Source of the DNA: Hyphomicrobiales bacterium
GTDB lineage: Bacteria > Pseudomonadota > Alphaproteobacteria > Rhizobiales > Beijerinckiaceae
Length of the DNA stretch: 64,000 nt
Reading direction: 5' to 3'
NCBI GenBank assembly: GCA_900470775.1
Contig: UCBZ01000032.1
Location: 62,001 to 126,000 of the forward strand
In this document: positions 14,802-24,124 of the stretch, one piece after another
Layout: each line of letters starts with the position of its first letter
Numbering within the stretch: the first letter of the stretch is position 1
Translations under genes and position numbers: made by a program
Notes under the pieces: generated by a model
Told to the model about the DNA's origin: nothing
What the model saw: the letters and a program-made list of their open reading frames with translations, nothing else
Database searches by the model: none

Positions 14802-16816
14802 CTTCCAAACAGGCGCTCGTCTTCGCCCGGGGTCACGAGCGCGACGACGAGTTCGCCTGTCGGATCGACTTCCGCGGCCGCCTTGATGATGTCGGGCGCC
14901 CCCATCCCCGAGAGATCCGCCGCCAGCACGACCGCATCGGGCGAGACCGCGCGGGGGCTGGCGACCGCACCGGACCGCAGGACGAGTACGAAATTGCTGC
15001 GACGCGACGCAGCTCCCGACGCGCCCGTGCCCGTGTCGAAGCGCCGGATATTGACGTCGTTGCGCCCCGCGCTCTCGCGATAGATCAGGACGCTCTCGCC
15101 GATCTCAGCCAGGGCTTGGGCAAGATGCTGCGCGATATCGGCCTGCGCCGCAGCGTCGAGCGGGCCGGCGATCAGGACGGAAGCCGGCAGGTGCCGCCCG
15201 AACTGCGCCTGGAGCAGTTTTGCGACCGGGACGAGCGCAGCCAGCCGCCCGGCGATGTCCTTGGGTAGCCGCGCCACGCTGGCAACGCCGAGAATTTCTC
15301 CGGCCTGCTTGGGCGTCAATGCGCTCTGCGGCAGCAGTTTGCCGACCCGTGGGGGCAGCAACTCCATGAGATAGGCGACGCCCAATCCGGCGCAGGCTCC
15401 AAACAGCAAAGCGACGGCCAGGACGATGATCGCAGGCGGCTTGGATGCGACCGCGGGCGGAACGGCTTCGGACAGCAGGCGAGAATTGCTCGTCTCGATC
15501 TTCTTCTGCTGATCGAGTTCGCGGGCACGGGTCAACGACGCATTGTAGACGGCCCGGATCGCCTCGGCCTCGCTCTCGAGCTGGCGGAGCCGGATCTGGG
15601 CGACCCCGCTGTTTTCCTGCGACCTCGTCAATTCACCGGCGCGCTTTTGGAGGTTAGCGAGGTTCGACTCTGCCTGGCGGTAGGCCTGCTGTACCGAGGA
15701 GCGGACGCGCCCGAGTTCCGCGGCGAGCAGTTTGCGCGTCTCGGCCAATTCCGCCCGGATCTCGAGCAGTCGCGGATGCTGGGGCATAAGCGTTTGCGCC
15801 AGGCTCGCCGCCTCGCGCGCCGTCTGTGCGTATTGCGTGCGCAGCGAGACGATGCTGGTCGAGGTCAGGGCCTCGGGAATGGTATCGGAGAGCAGCGCAG
15901 TGTCGCGCAGGTTGGCGATGCCGTCGCGACGCGCCGTCTGGCGGGCAAGTTCCGCGTTGGCCTGGCCGATCTGGGTATAGAGATCGCGCAGCTGCTGCGT
16001 CACGACGAGTCCGGTCTCGCCGGTGCTGACGAGGTTGTTCTTGATCCGGAAGGCCTGGATGGCCGCTTCCGCATCGTTGAGCTGCGTCCGCAGTCCGGCG
16101 ATCTGGCTGATCAAAGACTCGTTGGCGCGCTCGACCGCGCCGCGACGCCCGTCATTGCCCTGGCGAAAATAGGCCCTGGCGAGCGAGTTCGCGATATCGG
16201 CCGATTTTTCCGCCTCGGGATGCGACACGATGATGCGGAAGACCAGCGAGTTCTCTACGCGCTGGATGACGATGGCACGGCGCAGCGCATCCATCGTCTG
16301 GGCTGCGCGCTGTTGCGGGGTCGGCATCAAAAGCTTGCCGAAAAGGCGCGCGAGAATCCCGGGCTGAGGCGTGAAGGCAGCGTCCTGCTCGAGGTCGAGA
16401 TCGCTGATCACCTGGCGCAGCACGCCCGACGAGGTCATTACCAGCGACTGGCTGTCGACATTGGCGAAGTCGATCGAGGCCGAGCTGTCGGCGCGCACGA
16501 TATCCTTGCCGACGATCTGCAACGCCTGCGGATCGACCAGCAATTCGGCCGTCGCGCGATAAACCGGCGTCTGGACGGCGAGATAGGCGAGCGCGAGCAG
16601 CAGCGTCAGACCGGCGCTGGCCGCCACCATCCGGCGCCTGCGCTTCAACAGGCCCAGGAGCTCCGGCAAGCTGAATGCCGAGGTCGGCGATGGCGCGTCG
16701 CGTCGTCCGCCGACCTCCAACGCAGCAACCACCTGAAGCCTCCCGAAACGCGGCCTGATGCCCCCGGCCGGTTCTGCTGGCCCGAAGGGCAGATAGCCGA
16801 AGGCGCTGAAATCCAA
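14780..16816 (-). CDS. Polysaccharide co-polymerase (Wzc/GumC-like) with degenerate kinase domain
   Basis: A 678-residue inner-membrane chain-length protein. The Wzz domain lies at about residues 46-200 (SLPELLGLLKRRRR, transmembrane helix 63-83, VYRATAELLVDPQALQIVG). A long coiled-coil region spans about 225-445 and a second transmembrane helix 461-485. A cytoplasmic part (505-678) is shaped like a BY-kinase, but where Walker A should stand it reads SVLIAGPLDAAAQADI (about 546-561), without the GKT lysine. Autokinase activity is therefore unlikely. It controls chain length and export with the polymerase gene just downstream. Confidence 0.88.
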   Translation of the reverse strand: MDFSAFGYLPFGPAEPAGGIRPRFGRLQVVAALEVGGRRDAPSPTSAFSLPELLGLLKRRRRMVAASAGLTLLLALAYLAVQTPVYRATAELLVDPQALQIVGKDIVRADSSASIDFANVDSQSLVMTSSGVLRQVISDLDLEQDAAFTPQPGILARLFGKLLMPTPQQRAAQTMDALRRAIVIQRVENSLVFRIIVSHPEAEKSADIANSLARAYFRQGNDGRRGAVERANESLISQIAGLRTQLNDAEAAIQAFRIKNNLVSTGETGLVVTQQLRDLYTQIGQANAELARQTARRDGIANLRDTALLSDTIPEALTSTSIVSLRTQYAQTAREAASLAQTLMPQHPRLLEIRAELAETRKLLAAELGRVRSSVQQAYRQAESNLANLQKRAGELTRSQENSGVAQIRLRQLESEAEAIRAVYNASLTRARELDQQKKIETSNSRLLSEAVPPAVASKPPAIIVLAVALLFGACAGLGVAYLMELLPPRVGKLLPQSALTPKQAGEILGVASVARLPKDIAGRLAALVPVAKLLQAQFGRHLPASVLIAGPLDAAAQADIAQHLAQALAEIGESVLIYRESAGRNDVNIRRFDTGTGASGAASRRSNFVLVLRSGAVASPRAVSPDAVVLAADLSGMGAPDIIKAAAEVDPTGELVVALVTPGEDERLFGRWPRAAA

Positions 16817-17212
16817 CAGGTATGCTGGCGATCCGTGGTTAAGATTCCCCTAAGTAGACAGCTAAAATTTTATTGATCTGTAGAGATTTATCTAAAATCG
16901 GATTTAACCACGATTGATGCGGAGATAGCTTCGATGTTTATTGTCATTGGCCTTGGTGATAAATAGATATTTAGAGAAATCGTCCGTACTTACAGAGACC
17001 AACGCCGCCGTCCTGGAGACGCGTCCTGGGTGGAGCCGCAGCATTGCCGACCCGCTTCAGACCTCGATCAGGACGCCGCGCCGAATCCCCGGTAACGGCG
17101 TTGCGGCAACCTCAGGCATCATGACCCTTTCCTTCAGCAAGGATCGGGCGACGCGAGCAGCCGTGCGTACCGCTGGGACGATGATGGAAGCGTCCCGGAG
17201 AAAGGGAGCGGC
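16817..17212. promoter_or_regulatory. Divergent promoter region of the polysaccharide cluster
   Basis: A 396-bp intergenic stretch between the divergent Wzc-like and GT4 genes. Bases 16840-16985 are very A+T rich compared with the window (for example TAAAATTTTATTGATCTG and GATAAATAGATATTTAG), as expected for two back-to-back promoters. No regulator site could be assigned. Bases 17000-17200 look like long leader sequence. Confidence 0.5.
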
Positions 17213-18439
17213 ATGCGGATTCTGATGGCCTGTGCGGCATTCCCTCCGTTCATCGATGGCGGCGGGCCGATTTCGGCGATGATCGTGGCGAAGCTGCTGC
17301 TGGCGGCAGGCCACGATATCGAGGTGATCAACGTCGCCGATGAGGACAAGCACGAGATATTCGACGGCGTGCCGGTCCACAGGCTGCGTTCGCTCAATAT
17401 CGACTGGAACTACCGCCTGCCGCGCCCCGCGTGGAAAAAGCTCGCCTGGCATGCGCTGGAGAATTTCAATCCCCGCGCCTTCTTCGCCATGCGCCGCGAG
17501 ATCAGGCGCATCCGACCCGACATCGTGCTCACGGACTCGATCGAGAACGTCAACGTGGCGACCTGGGCAGCGGCCAGAAGCCAGGGCGTGCCCGTCTGCC
17601 ATATCCTGCGGAGCACCTTTCTCCTGTGCTGGAAGGGCAGCATGTGGCGCAACGGCGACAATTGCGCCCGCGCCTGCGGCTCCTGCCGGACGACCTCCTA
17701 TGGCAAGAAGCTGACGTCGCGCTTCGTCGATGCCGTGATCGGCGAGACCGATTTCATCGTGGCGCGGCATCTCGACGAGGGCTATTTCCCTCACGCCACC
17801 TCACATCGCATTCCCGGCGCGATCGCGCCGCACGGTTCAGCCGTGCCTCGCGAGGGTCCGCGCGACGGCCGGCCGTTGCGGTTGGGCTTCATCGGTGTCC
17901 ATGATGCGATCAAGGGACTCGACACGCTGGCTGCGGCCGCCCATCGCCTGAAAGGCCAGCCAGTCGAATTCCTGATCGCCGGAACCGGGAAAGGCGATTA
18001 CGCCGCCGCGCTGCCGGAGCGGTTCCCGAGTGAGAACACACGTTTCCTCGGCTGGGTTCAGCCCGATGCCTTCTTTCCCCAGATCGACGTGCTCGTGGTG
18101 CCCTCCGTCTTCCGGGAACCCTTCGGCCGCGTCGTGATCGAGGCGTTCGTCCATGGTGTTCCGGTGATCGGAGCGCGCTCGGGTGGAATACCCGAGACGA
18201 TCGAGCCCGGCGTGAGCGGCGCGCTGTTCGCGCCCGGAGACGATGGCGCCCTGGCGCAGCAGATCACGGAACTGGTCCAAAACCCGGAGCGCATCGCCAG
18301 CCTGTCCACCGGGGCGCTCGAAGCGGCGCGGCGCTATGCGCCCGAACGGATCGCAGCGTCCTATGAGGCCGTCTTCGCCGAGCTGCTGCGCAATGCGCAG
18401 CGGCGCCGCGTGCCGGCGATACAGGACGCAACGCCGTGA
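17213..18439 (+). CDS. Glycosyltransferase family 4
   Basis: A 408-residue GT-B enzyme that transfers a sugar from a nucleotide donor with retention. The N-domain begins MRILMACAAFPPFIDGGGP. The C-domain contains LRLGFIGVHDAIKGLDTL and the donor-site EX7E motif, Glu to Glu in REPFGRVVIEAFVHGVPVIG. GGAGAAAGGGAG precedes the ATG. An unusual cysteine group, CARACGSC near residue 155, sits in the acceptor domain and could bind a metal. First gene of the rightward operon; its stop overlaps the flippase start (GTGA). Confidence 0.88.
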   Translation: MRILMACAAFPPFIDGGGPISAMIVAKLLLAAGHDIEVINVADEDKHEIFDGVPVHRLRSLNIDWNYRLPRPAWKKLAWHALENFNPRAFFAMRREIRRIRPDIVLTDSIENVNVATWAAARSQGVPVCHILRSTFLLCWKGSMWRNGDNCARACGSCRTTSYGKKLTSRFVDAVIGETDFIVARHLDEGYFPHATSHRIPGAIAPHGSAVPREGPRDGRPLRLGFIGVHDAIKGLDTLAAAAHRLKGQPVEFLIAGTGKGDYAAALPERFPSENTRFLGWVQPDAFFPQIDVLVVPSVFREPFGRVVIEAFVHGVPVIGARSGGIPETIEPGVSGALFAPGDDGALAQQITELVQNPERIASLSTGALEAARRYAPERIAASYEAVFAELLRNAQRRRVPAIQDATP

Positions 18440-19836
18440 AAACCCTGCTGGGATTGTCCAGGCGGACGGAGGCCAGGCGGTTCGCATCCGCATTCTCGTC
18501 GCGATTCAGCAGCACGTTCCTGAGCTTCTTCGTCCTGCTGACGGCGAGCCATTTCCTGTCCACCCAGGAATACGGCCTCTATGTCTTCCTGTTTTCGATC
18601 GGCAGCGCGCTGGGCCTGATCGCGGTTCTGGGTCAGCAGATTCTCGTGGTGAAGCGTTATCAGCGCCATGAGGACGCCGGCCATCGGCTGAATCAGGCGT
18701 TGATCGGCGTTAATGCGCGCTGGCTGGCGCTCGGCTGCGGGCTGCTGATCGTTGCGGCCGTCCTGTTCTTCGTCCTCGCGGACAGGCTGCCGGAGCCCTA
18801 TCGGCATCTCTGGGTCGCCCTGGCCTTTGCGGCGGTCTTTGCCGTCAGCGAGTACCTGCAGAACTATTTCCGTATTCACGGGCGGATCAACCTGTCGCTC
18901 GTGCCCCGCGAGATCATCTGGCGCGGCGCGTCGATCCTGTGCATCGCCGCCGCCGGCCTCATCGGCTATCGCGCCGATGGCGAGGTCGTCATGGCCATCG
19001 TCACCGTCCTGCTGGGGGCCACGACCTTGTATCAGGCCGTCGCGTTCACACGCGGCGAAGGCTGGGGCTGGCTGGCCCCCCACGACGATGTCCCTGCCGA
19101 GACCCGTGGAATCTGGCGCAGGGAAAGCCTGTATTTCATCGCCAACAACATCCTGAACTCGTCGTCGGCCTATCTGGAAACGATCCTGATCGGCGCGGTG
19201 CTGGGGCTGGACAAGGCCGGCTTCTATTTCGTGGCCCTGCGGATCGCGATGCTGCTGACCCTGCCAGTTGCGGCGATCGATACCGTCGGCATCCCCATGA
19301 TCGCCGCCCGCTTCCAGAAATCGGACAATGCCGGGGCGCAGCTCCTGATTGGCCGCCTGTCCTTCGCCAGCTTCTGCATTTCGCTTCTGGGCGCGCTCGT
19401 CTTGGCGATGATCGCGCCCTTCGTCCTGTCGATCTTCAACGCGGATTTCGCACAGCATGCCAATGTCCTGACCGCCTTGTGCGTGCTGTCGGTCTCGCAG
19501 GCCTTTTTCGGGCCCGGCTCCTGGTTGTTGATGATCGGCGGCGGCGAGCGCTTCTTCCTGATCGCGCGCGCGGTGATCTTCGTTTTCTACCTGGGATTGC
19601 TGTACGGGCTGGCCCAGATCGGTGGGCTGATGGGCATCGCGATCGCCGGGCTTTTCATGTCGCTGGCCTCGAATCTGGCCGCCTGGCACTGGATCAAGCG
19701 TAAATATGCGATCGACAACATGGCGACGGCGTTCTTCAGGCCCTTCCTCTTCCAGGGCCCGACAACGCCAGAGCCGATACGGTCCGTGCCCGGCGGCGAT
19801 CCTGCCGAAGCCGCGGCAAAAACAGCCGTTCATTGA
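18436..19836 (+). CDS. Oligosaccharide flippase (Wzx-like, MATE/MOP superfamily)
   Basis: A 466-residue protein with 12-14 predicted helices. It starts SRFSSTFLSFFVLLTASHFL with the typical QEYGLYVFLFSIG stretch. The middle part, NNILNSSSAYLETILIGAVL and KAGFYFVALRIAMLLTLP, matches polysaccharide flippases that move lipid-linked repeat units to the periplasmic face. It starts on GTG and overlaps the GT4 stop by 4 bases. Together with the Wzy-like and Wzc-like genes to the left it completes a Wzx/Wzy-dependent export set. The outer-membrane exporter and initiating transferase are not in the window. Confidence 0.85.
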   Translation: MKTLLGLSRRTEARRFASAFSSRFSSTFLSFFVLLTASHFLSTQEYGLYVFLFSIGSALGLIAVLGQQILVVKRYQRHEDAGHRLNQALIGVNARWLALGCGLLIVAAVLFFVLADRLPEPYRHLWVALAFAAVFAVSEYLQNYFRIHGRINLSLVPREIIWRGASILCIAAAGLIGYRADGEVVMAIVTVLLGATTLYQAVAFTRGEGWGWLAPHDDVPAETRGIWRRESLYFIANNILNSSSAYLETILIGAVLGLDKAGFYFVALRIAMLLTLPVAAIDTVGIPMIAARFQKSDNAGAQLLIGRLSFASFCISLLGALVLAMIAPFVLSIFNADFAQHANVLTALCVLSVSQAFFGPGSWLLMIGGGERFFLIARAVIFVFYLGLLYGLAQIGGLMGIAIAGLFMSLASNLAAWHWIKRKYAIDNMATAFFRPFLFQGPTTPEPIRSVPGGDPAEAAAKTAVH

Positions 19837-21677
19837 CGATGCCGATGCGGAGCAGAGACATGGGAGCGGCGGCTGAACGGACACCGGTCATGGCGCAACG
19901 GCAGGATACGGCGCCCGAGCTTCCGGCGGCGCCGATGGCCGCGCTGTCGAGCCAAGGAATGCCTGTCGCCTTCTCGGGCACCATCGGCATGCTTTATCCC
20001 GGAGCCGCCTCCGTCGCGGTTCTGATGCTGGGCCCCGTCGGCTATGAGGAACTCTGCCTGCGCAGCACCTGGCGCACCCTGGCAGAAGCGCTGTCCCTCG
20101 CCGGCATGGCCTGCCTGCGCTTCGACTATCCCGGTCTCGGCGATGCACTGGATGTCGCCGAGCCATCCGGTCTCGACGACTGGAACGAGACCGTGCGCGC
20201 CGCCGCCGATCTGCTCAGGCAGGCCAGCGGCTGCTCACGCCTGATCCTGCTGGGACAGGGCCTTGGCGGAACGCTCGCCTTGCGTCTGGCGGATTCGTTG
20301 GCTCCGGTCTCCGGCTGCGTCGTCATGGCCCCGGTCGTCAACGGCAAGCGCTATCTGCGCGAGCTATCCGTCTGGACGCGCATCGTTGCCGACCGCATCG
20401 GGATCGGCATGGATCCCGACGATGAGACCGGCTGTGCCGTGGCGGGCCTACGGCTGCCGCCGGAACGCCTCGCCGCCATCGGAAAGCTCGGCTTGCTCGA
20501 CCTCGACAGCCGCCCTTGCGACGAAGTGCTGTTGCTGTCCCGACCCGGCCATGCGGGCGATGCGGCGCTCGCGACGCATCTGACCGAGCGCGGCGCCGTG
20601 GTGACGAGCGCGCCCTATGATGGCTACGAGATCCTGACGACCGATCCGACCGGCGCCAGGCCGCCTTTCCCGACGATCGCGGCCATCGTCGACTGGGTCG
20701 CGCTGCGTGCGAGAGAGCCGGAACGGAGCATTCTCGCGCTCGCGGCTGCCCGGCCCTATGAGGGGCAGGCCGCGAGCCTGCGCGGGCCGGACTTCGTCGA
20801 GAGCCCCGTCCGGTTCGGACCCGGCGGACGCCTCTTCGGCGTCATCTGCGAGCCCGAAAACCGCCCTTCCCGCTCGGCGATCGTCTTCGTCAATGCCGGG
20901 CGCGACTACCATATCGGCTGGGCCCGCGTCACCGTCGCGCAGGCTCGCGCCTTCGCGGCGCGGGGCATCGCGTCGCTGCGCTTCGATACCAGCGGTATCG
21001 GCGACAGCCTGGCCGACGAGAACGGCCCCGAGGAGGTGCTCTACTCCGACGAACAGGTCGCCGACGTCAGCCTCGCCCTCGACCTGATGGAGACGCGCGG
21101 CTACCAGGACCCGATCCTGATCGGGCGCTGCAGCGGCGCCTATGCCGCCTTCAACGCCGCCGTCGCGGATAAGCGGGTCCGGCAGCTCGTGATGGTCAAC
21201 AACGAGCGCTTCGTCTGGGACCCCGACGAAAGCGTCGAGGATGCGATCCGGTACGCCCATCGCAGCGTCGGCGATTTCGGCGCGACCCTGAAGCGCAAGG
21301 GCGGGCTGCGGCGGCTGTTGACGGGCCAGCTGCGCATCGGTCCGGCCGGGCGCTACCTCCTGTTTCGCCTCCTGAAGCAGATGTCGATCCGGCTCGCGCC
21401 TTGGCTGGGCCGCCTGACCAAGCATGGCCGGCTGCGTCGCGAATGCCACCGGCGCTTCGGCGTACTCGCGACCCGCAAGGTCGATGTCGCGTTGATCTAT
21501 GCCGAAGGGGATGTCGGCCTGGCCGAGTTCAACACTTATTTCGGCAAGACCGGCGACGGGATCTCGGCCTATCGCCACGTGTCGTTTTCCACCATTCCCC
21601 GCGCCGACCACAATTTCACCCATCTCGGCGCGGCGCTTCGTCTGCGGGACAGACTGCTGGAGACCGTCAAGCCATGA
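19833..21677 (+). CDS. Tandem alpha/beta-hydrolase protein with altered nucleophiles
   Basis: A 614-residue protein made of two alpha/beta-hydrolase domains, about 45-290 and 325-610. In domain 1 the nucleophile elbow reads LLGQGLGGTL (141-145), with Gly where Ser should be, so it looks inactive. In domain 2 it reads LIGRCSGAY, giving Cys433 as a possible nucleophile, with His in RADHNFTHLG near the end. The layout recalls hydrolases found beside exopolysaccharide genes, but no exosortase is here. The start is uncertain: a TTG at 19833 overlaps the flippase stop, and ATG at 19860 has GGAG seven bases upstream. An acyl or aminoacyl transfer role on the polymer is a guess. Confidence 0.72.
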   Translation: MTMPMRSRDMGAAAERTPVMAQRQDTAPELPAAPMAALSSQGMPVAFSGTIGMLYPGAASVAVLMLGPVGYEELCLRSTWRTLAEALSLAGMACLRFDYPGLGDALDVAEPSGLDDWNETVRAAADLLRQASGCSRLILLGQGLGGTLALRLADSLAPVSGCVVMAPVVNGKRYLRELSVWTRIVADRIGIGMDPDDETGCAVAGLRLPPERLAAIGKLGLLDLDSRPCDEVLLLSRPGHAGDAALATHLTERGAVVTSAPYDGYEILTTDPTGARPPFPTIAAIVDWVALRAREPERSILALAAARPYEGQAASLRGPDFVESPVRFGPGGRLFGVICEPENRPSRSAIVFVNAGRDYHIGWARVTVAQARAFAARGIASLRFDTSGIGDSLADENGPEEVLYSDEQVADVSLALDLMETRGYQDPILIGRCSGAYAAFNAAVADKRVRQLVMVNNERFVWDPDESVEDAIRYAHRSVGDFGATLKRKGGLRRLLTGQLRIGPAGRYLLFRLLKQMSIRLAPWLGRLTKHGRLRRECHRRFGVLATRKVDVALIYAEGDVGLAEFNTYFGKTGDGISAYRHVSFSTIPRADHNFTHLGAALRLRDRLLETVKP

Positions 21678-22738
21678 CTATCGCGACGAGGCGGCGGAGC
21701 GCGGGCCTGCTGCTGGCGGTCACCGGCCTGTTGGGGGTCGCTGTGCCGGCAACGGGCGCGGAAATCTGCCTGCGCGGGGTCAACCTCTCGGGCGCCGAGT
21801 TCGGCACGGTGCCGGGGCGGCCGAACACCGATTATACCTATCCTGCCGAGGCGGCGATCCGCCGGCTGGCGGGGCTGGGCATGACCTCCTTCCGACTGCC
21901 GTTCCGCTGGGAGCGCATCCAGCCCAAGCTCGGCGGGGAGCTCGATGCGGCCGAGCTCACCCGCCTCGACCAGAGCATCGACACGGCCAAGGCCGCCGGC
22001 CTCGTCGCGATCCTCGACCTGCACAATTTCGGCTATTACGCCGGCAAGAAGCTCGGCTCCCCGGCACTGCCAGCCTCGACATTGGGCGATGTCTGGCGGC
22101 GGCTGGCAACGCATTACCGCGACCGGACAAACGTGGTCTTCTCGATCATGAACGAGCCTTACGACATCCACAGCGCCGAATGGGCGAAGATCCAGAACGT
22201 CGCCATCGCCGCGATCCGCAAGGCGGGAGCCAAGCAGATGCTCCTGGTCACCGGGACGGCCTATGGCGGCGCCCATAGCTGGACGGCGGATTTGCCGGTG
22301 GGCAACAACGGCCGCGACCTGCTGGCGATCGAAGACCCGTTGAAACGGTTCGCCTACGACTTCCACCAATATCTCGATGCCGACTATTCCGGCCGCCAGC
22401 CGGAGTGCTCTGCAGCGCAGGGCGCGCTCAAGGCCATCGACGACGTCAGCGCCTGGCTGGAGACCCATGGCCGACAAGGCTTCCTGGGTGAATTCGCGGC
22501 CTCCGACCGGCCCGAATGCGTCAAGGTCTTCAAGGAGATGACCACCCGTCTGGATTCGCGTCCGGAACAATGGATCGGCTGGGCTGCCTGGGGAGCCGGG
22601 CCATGGTGGCCGCCCGACTACGTCTTCAACCTCGAACCCACCGTGGCGGGAGAGCGCCCGCAGATGAAGGCGCTCATCGAGCAACTGAAAACCAAGGCGG
22701 CCAAAAACGCGAGCTGTGGCCGGACGGGACGTCCGTGA
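21674..22738 (+). CDS. Secreted glycoside hydrolase family 5 (endoglucanase-like)
   Basis: A 354-residue secreted enzyme. A signal peptide (residues 1-29, ending VPATGA-E) leads into the TIM barrel. The acid/base is Glu161 in FSIMNEPYD and the nucleophile Glu273 in GFLGEFAASD. LDLHNFGYY, FRLPFRWERI and HQYLDAD are further GH5 cellulase marks. The ATG at 21674 overlaps the previous stop (ATGA). Such enzymes in export clusters trim or release beta-linked polymer. Probably it acts in the periplasm on the polysaccharide made here, which suggests a beta-glucan-like backbone. Confidence 0.9.
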   Translation: MTIATRRRSAGLLLAVTGLLGVAVPATGAEICLRGVNLSGAEFGTVPGRPNTDYTYPAEAAIRRLAGLGMTSFRLPFRWERIQPKLGGELDAAELTRLDQSIDTAKAAGLVAILDLHNFGYYAGKKLGSPALPASTLGDVWRRLATHYRDRTNVVFSIMNEPYDIHSAEWAKIQNVAIAAIRKAGAKQMLLVTGTAYGGAHSWTADLPVGNNGRDLLAIEDPLKRFAYDFHQYLDADYSGRQPECSAAQGALKAIDDVSAWLETHGRQGFLGEFAASDRPECVKVFKEMTTRLDSRPEQWIGWAAWGAGPWWPPDYVFNLEPTVAGERPQMKALIEQLKTKAAKNASCGRTGRP

Positions 22739-23955
22739 ACGCGCCGCTCACAGGCGTGCGTGAGGGCATGGGCGTGCGTGAAGGAATGCGGATCGTCCAT
22801 GTGGTCCGGCAGTTTCTGCCGAATCGCGGGGGGTTGGAAGATGTTGTCGCCAACCTTTGCAGGGCGCAGCTGCGTATGGGGCTCAAGCCCTCGGTCGTGA
22901 CACTCGACCGGCTGTTTGCCGATCCGGGCCGGCGGCTGGAGCGGGAAGAGGTCATCGACGGCATCCCGGTCCGGCGCATTCCCTATCTCGGCTCCTCGCG
23001 CTATCCCGTCGCACCGTCGGTCTTCGCGCATCTGTCGCGTGCCGACCTCGTCCATGTCCACGCCATCGACTTCTTTTTCGATGCTCTCGCGCTGGGCTGG
23101 ATGTTTCATCGCAAGCCGCTGGTCGCGACGACGCATGGCGGCTTCTTCCACACGCGCGACTTTTCCGGCCTGAAGACGATCTGGATGAACGGTCCGACAC
23201 GGCTGTCGTCTCTGGCCTATCGCGGGATCGCGGGCTGCAGCGCCAATGATGCGCGGATGCTCGAGACGGTGGCGCCCGGAAAGGTCCGCGTGATCGAGAA
23301 CGGCGTCGATCTCGACAAATTCCGCGGCGCGTCCAGCCCCGAACCGGTTCGACGTCTCGTCAGCATCGGGCGCTTCTCCAAGAACAAGCGTCCCGAGAAC
23401 CTGATCGCGACCATGATAGAATTGCTGCGCTCGGGCGCCGACTGGCATCTCGACATGATCGGCGTCGAATCCGACTGGTCCGAAGCCGCGCTGCGCGACG
23501 CCGTCGCTCGGGCCGGCCTGGCGGACCGGATCGACATCCATCTCGGCCTGGACGATGCAGGCGCCCGGGCCTTGATGCGTCGCGCCTCGCTCTTCGTCTC
23601 GGCCTCGGATTACGAAGGATTTGGCCTTGCGCTGATCGAGGCGATGAGCGCGGGGCTGATCCCCGTCGTCCAGCCCAATGCCGCTTTCGTCGCTTTGGCG
23701 GAGGCCTATCCCGTGATCCGTCTCGCCGATTTCGCCGCTCCCGCGGACGCGGCAGACATCATCGTCGAGGCATTCGCGGCTTTGGAAGCTTCGCGCGGGG
23801 CCTTGAAGCCCGACGTCGACGCCCTCGCCCCCTATTCCTGGCAGCAGGTCGCCTTGAATTATCGGGCGTTCTACGAAGACGCGCTTCAGGGACGGCTCGA
23901 TCGCGAGCGACATCAGCGGGAGGACCCACCCCTCCCTAGGCCCGGACAGTCCTGA
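22735..23955 (+). CDS. Glycosyltransferase family 4
   Basis: About 406 residues, GT-B fold. The N-domain has MRIVHVVRQFLPNRGGLEDVV and the C-domain RLVSIGRFSKNKRPENLIA, with the EX7E motif in YEGFGLALIEAMSAGLIPVV. The GTG at 22735 overlaps the GH5 stop (GTGA). ATGs at 22768 and 22786 lie at the ends of an 18-base near-exact tandem repeat, and the last gives the normal GT4 beginning MRIVHVV. Last gene of the rightward polysaccharide operon. Donor and acceptor are unknown. Confidence 0.87.
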   Translation: MNAPLTGVREGMGVREGMRIVHVVRQFLPNRGGLEDVVANLCRAQLRMGLKPSVVTLDRLFADPGRRLEREEVIDGIPVRRIPYLGSSRYPVAPSVFAHLSRADLVHVHAIDFFFDALALGWMFHRKPLVATTHGGFFHTRDFSGLKTIWMNGPTRLSSLAYRGIAGCSANDARMLETVAPGKVRVIENGVDLDKFRGASSPEPVRRLVSIGRFSKNKRPENLIATMIELLRSGADWHLDMIGVESDWSEAALRDAVARAGLADRIDIHLGLDDAGARALMRRASLFVSASDYEGFGLALIEAMSAGLIPVVQPNAAFVALAEAYPVIRLADFAAPADAADIIVEAFAALEASRGALKPDVDALAPYSWQQVALNYRAFYEDALQGRLDRERHQREDPPLPRPGQS

Positions 23956-24124
23956 TCATTACGGCTTTGTGTCGCCGCCGAAGGAGCGAGGCAGCGACAC
24001 GCGCCCTGTCAGCCAGCCTCGCTGGTCCTCCACGGCGTGCCAGTCGACGCATCGCCGTTGACTGCCGTGCCCTACACTTCATACTGACCTGCATGTCAGT
24101 CGGGATTGCGGCTCGGGCGAGGCG

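Noticed and set aside
15316-16876. Plus-strand frames antisense to the Wzc-like gene
   Set aside because: No motif and no ribosome site. The opposite strand encodes a full co-polymerase.
19833-23955. Exosortase/PEP-CTERM locus suggested by the hydrolase next to polysaccharide genes
   Set aside because: No exosortase membrane protein and no PEP-CTERM tail is present in the region.
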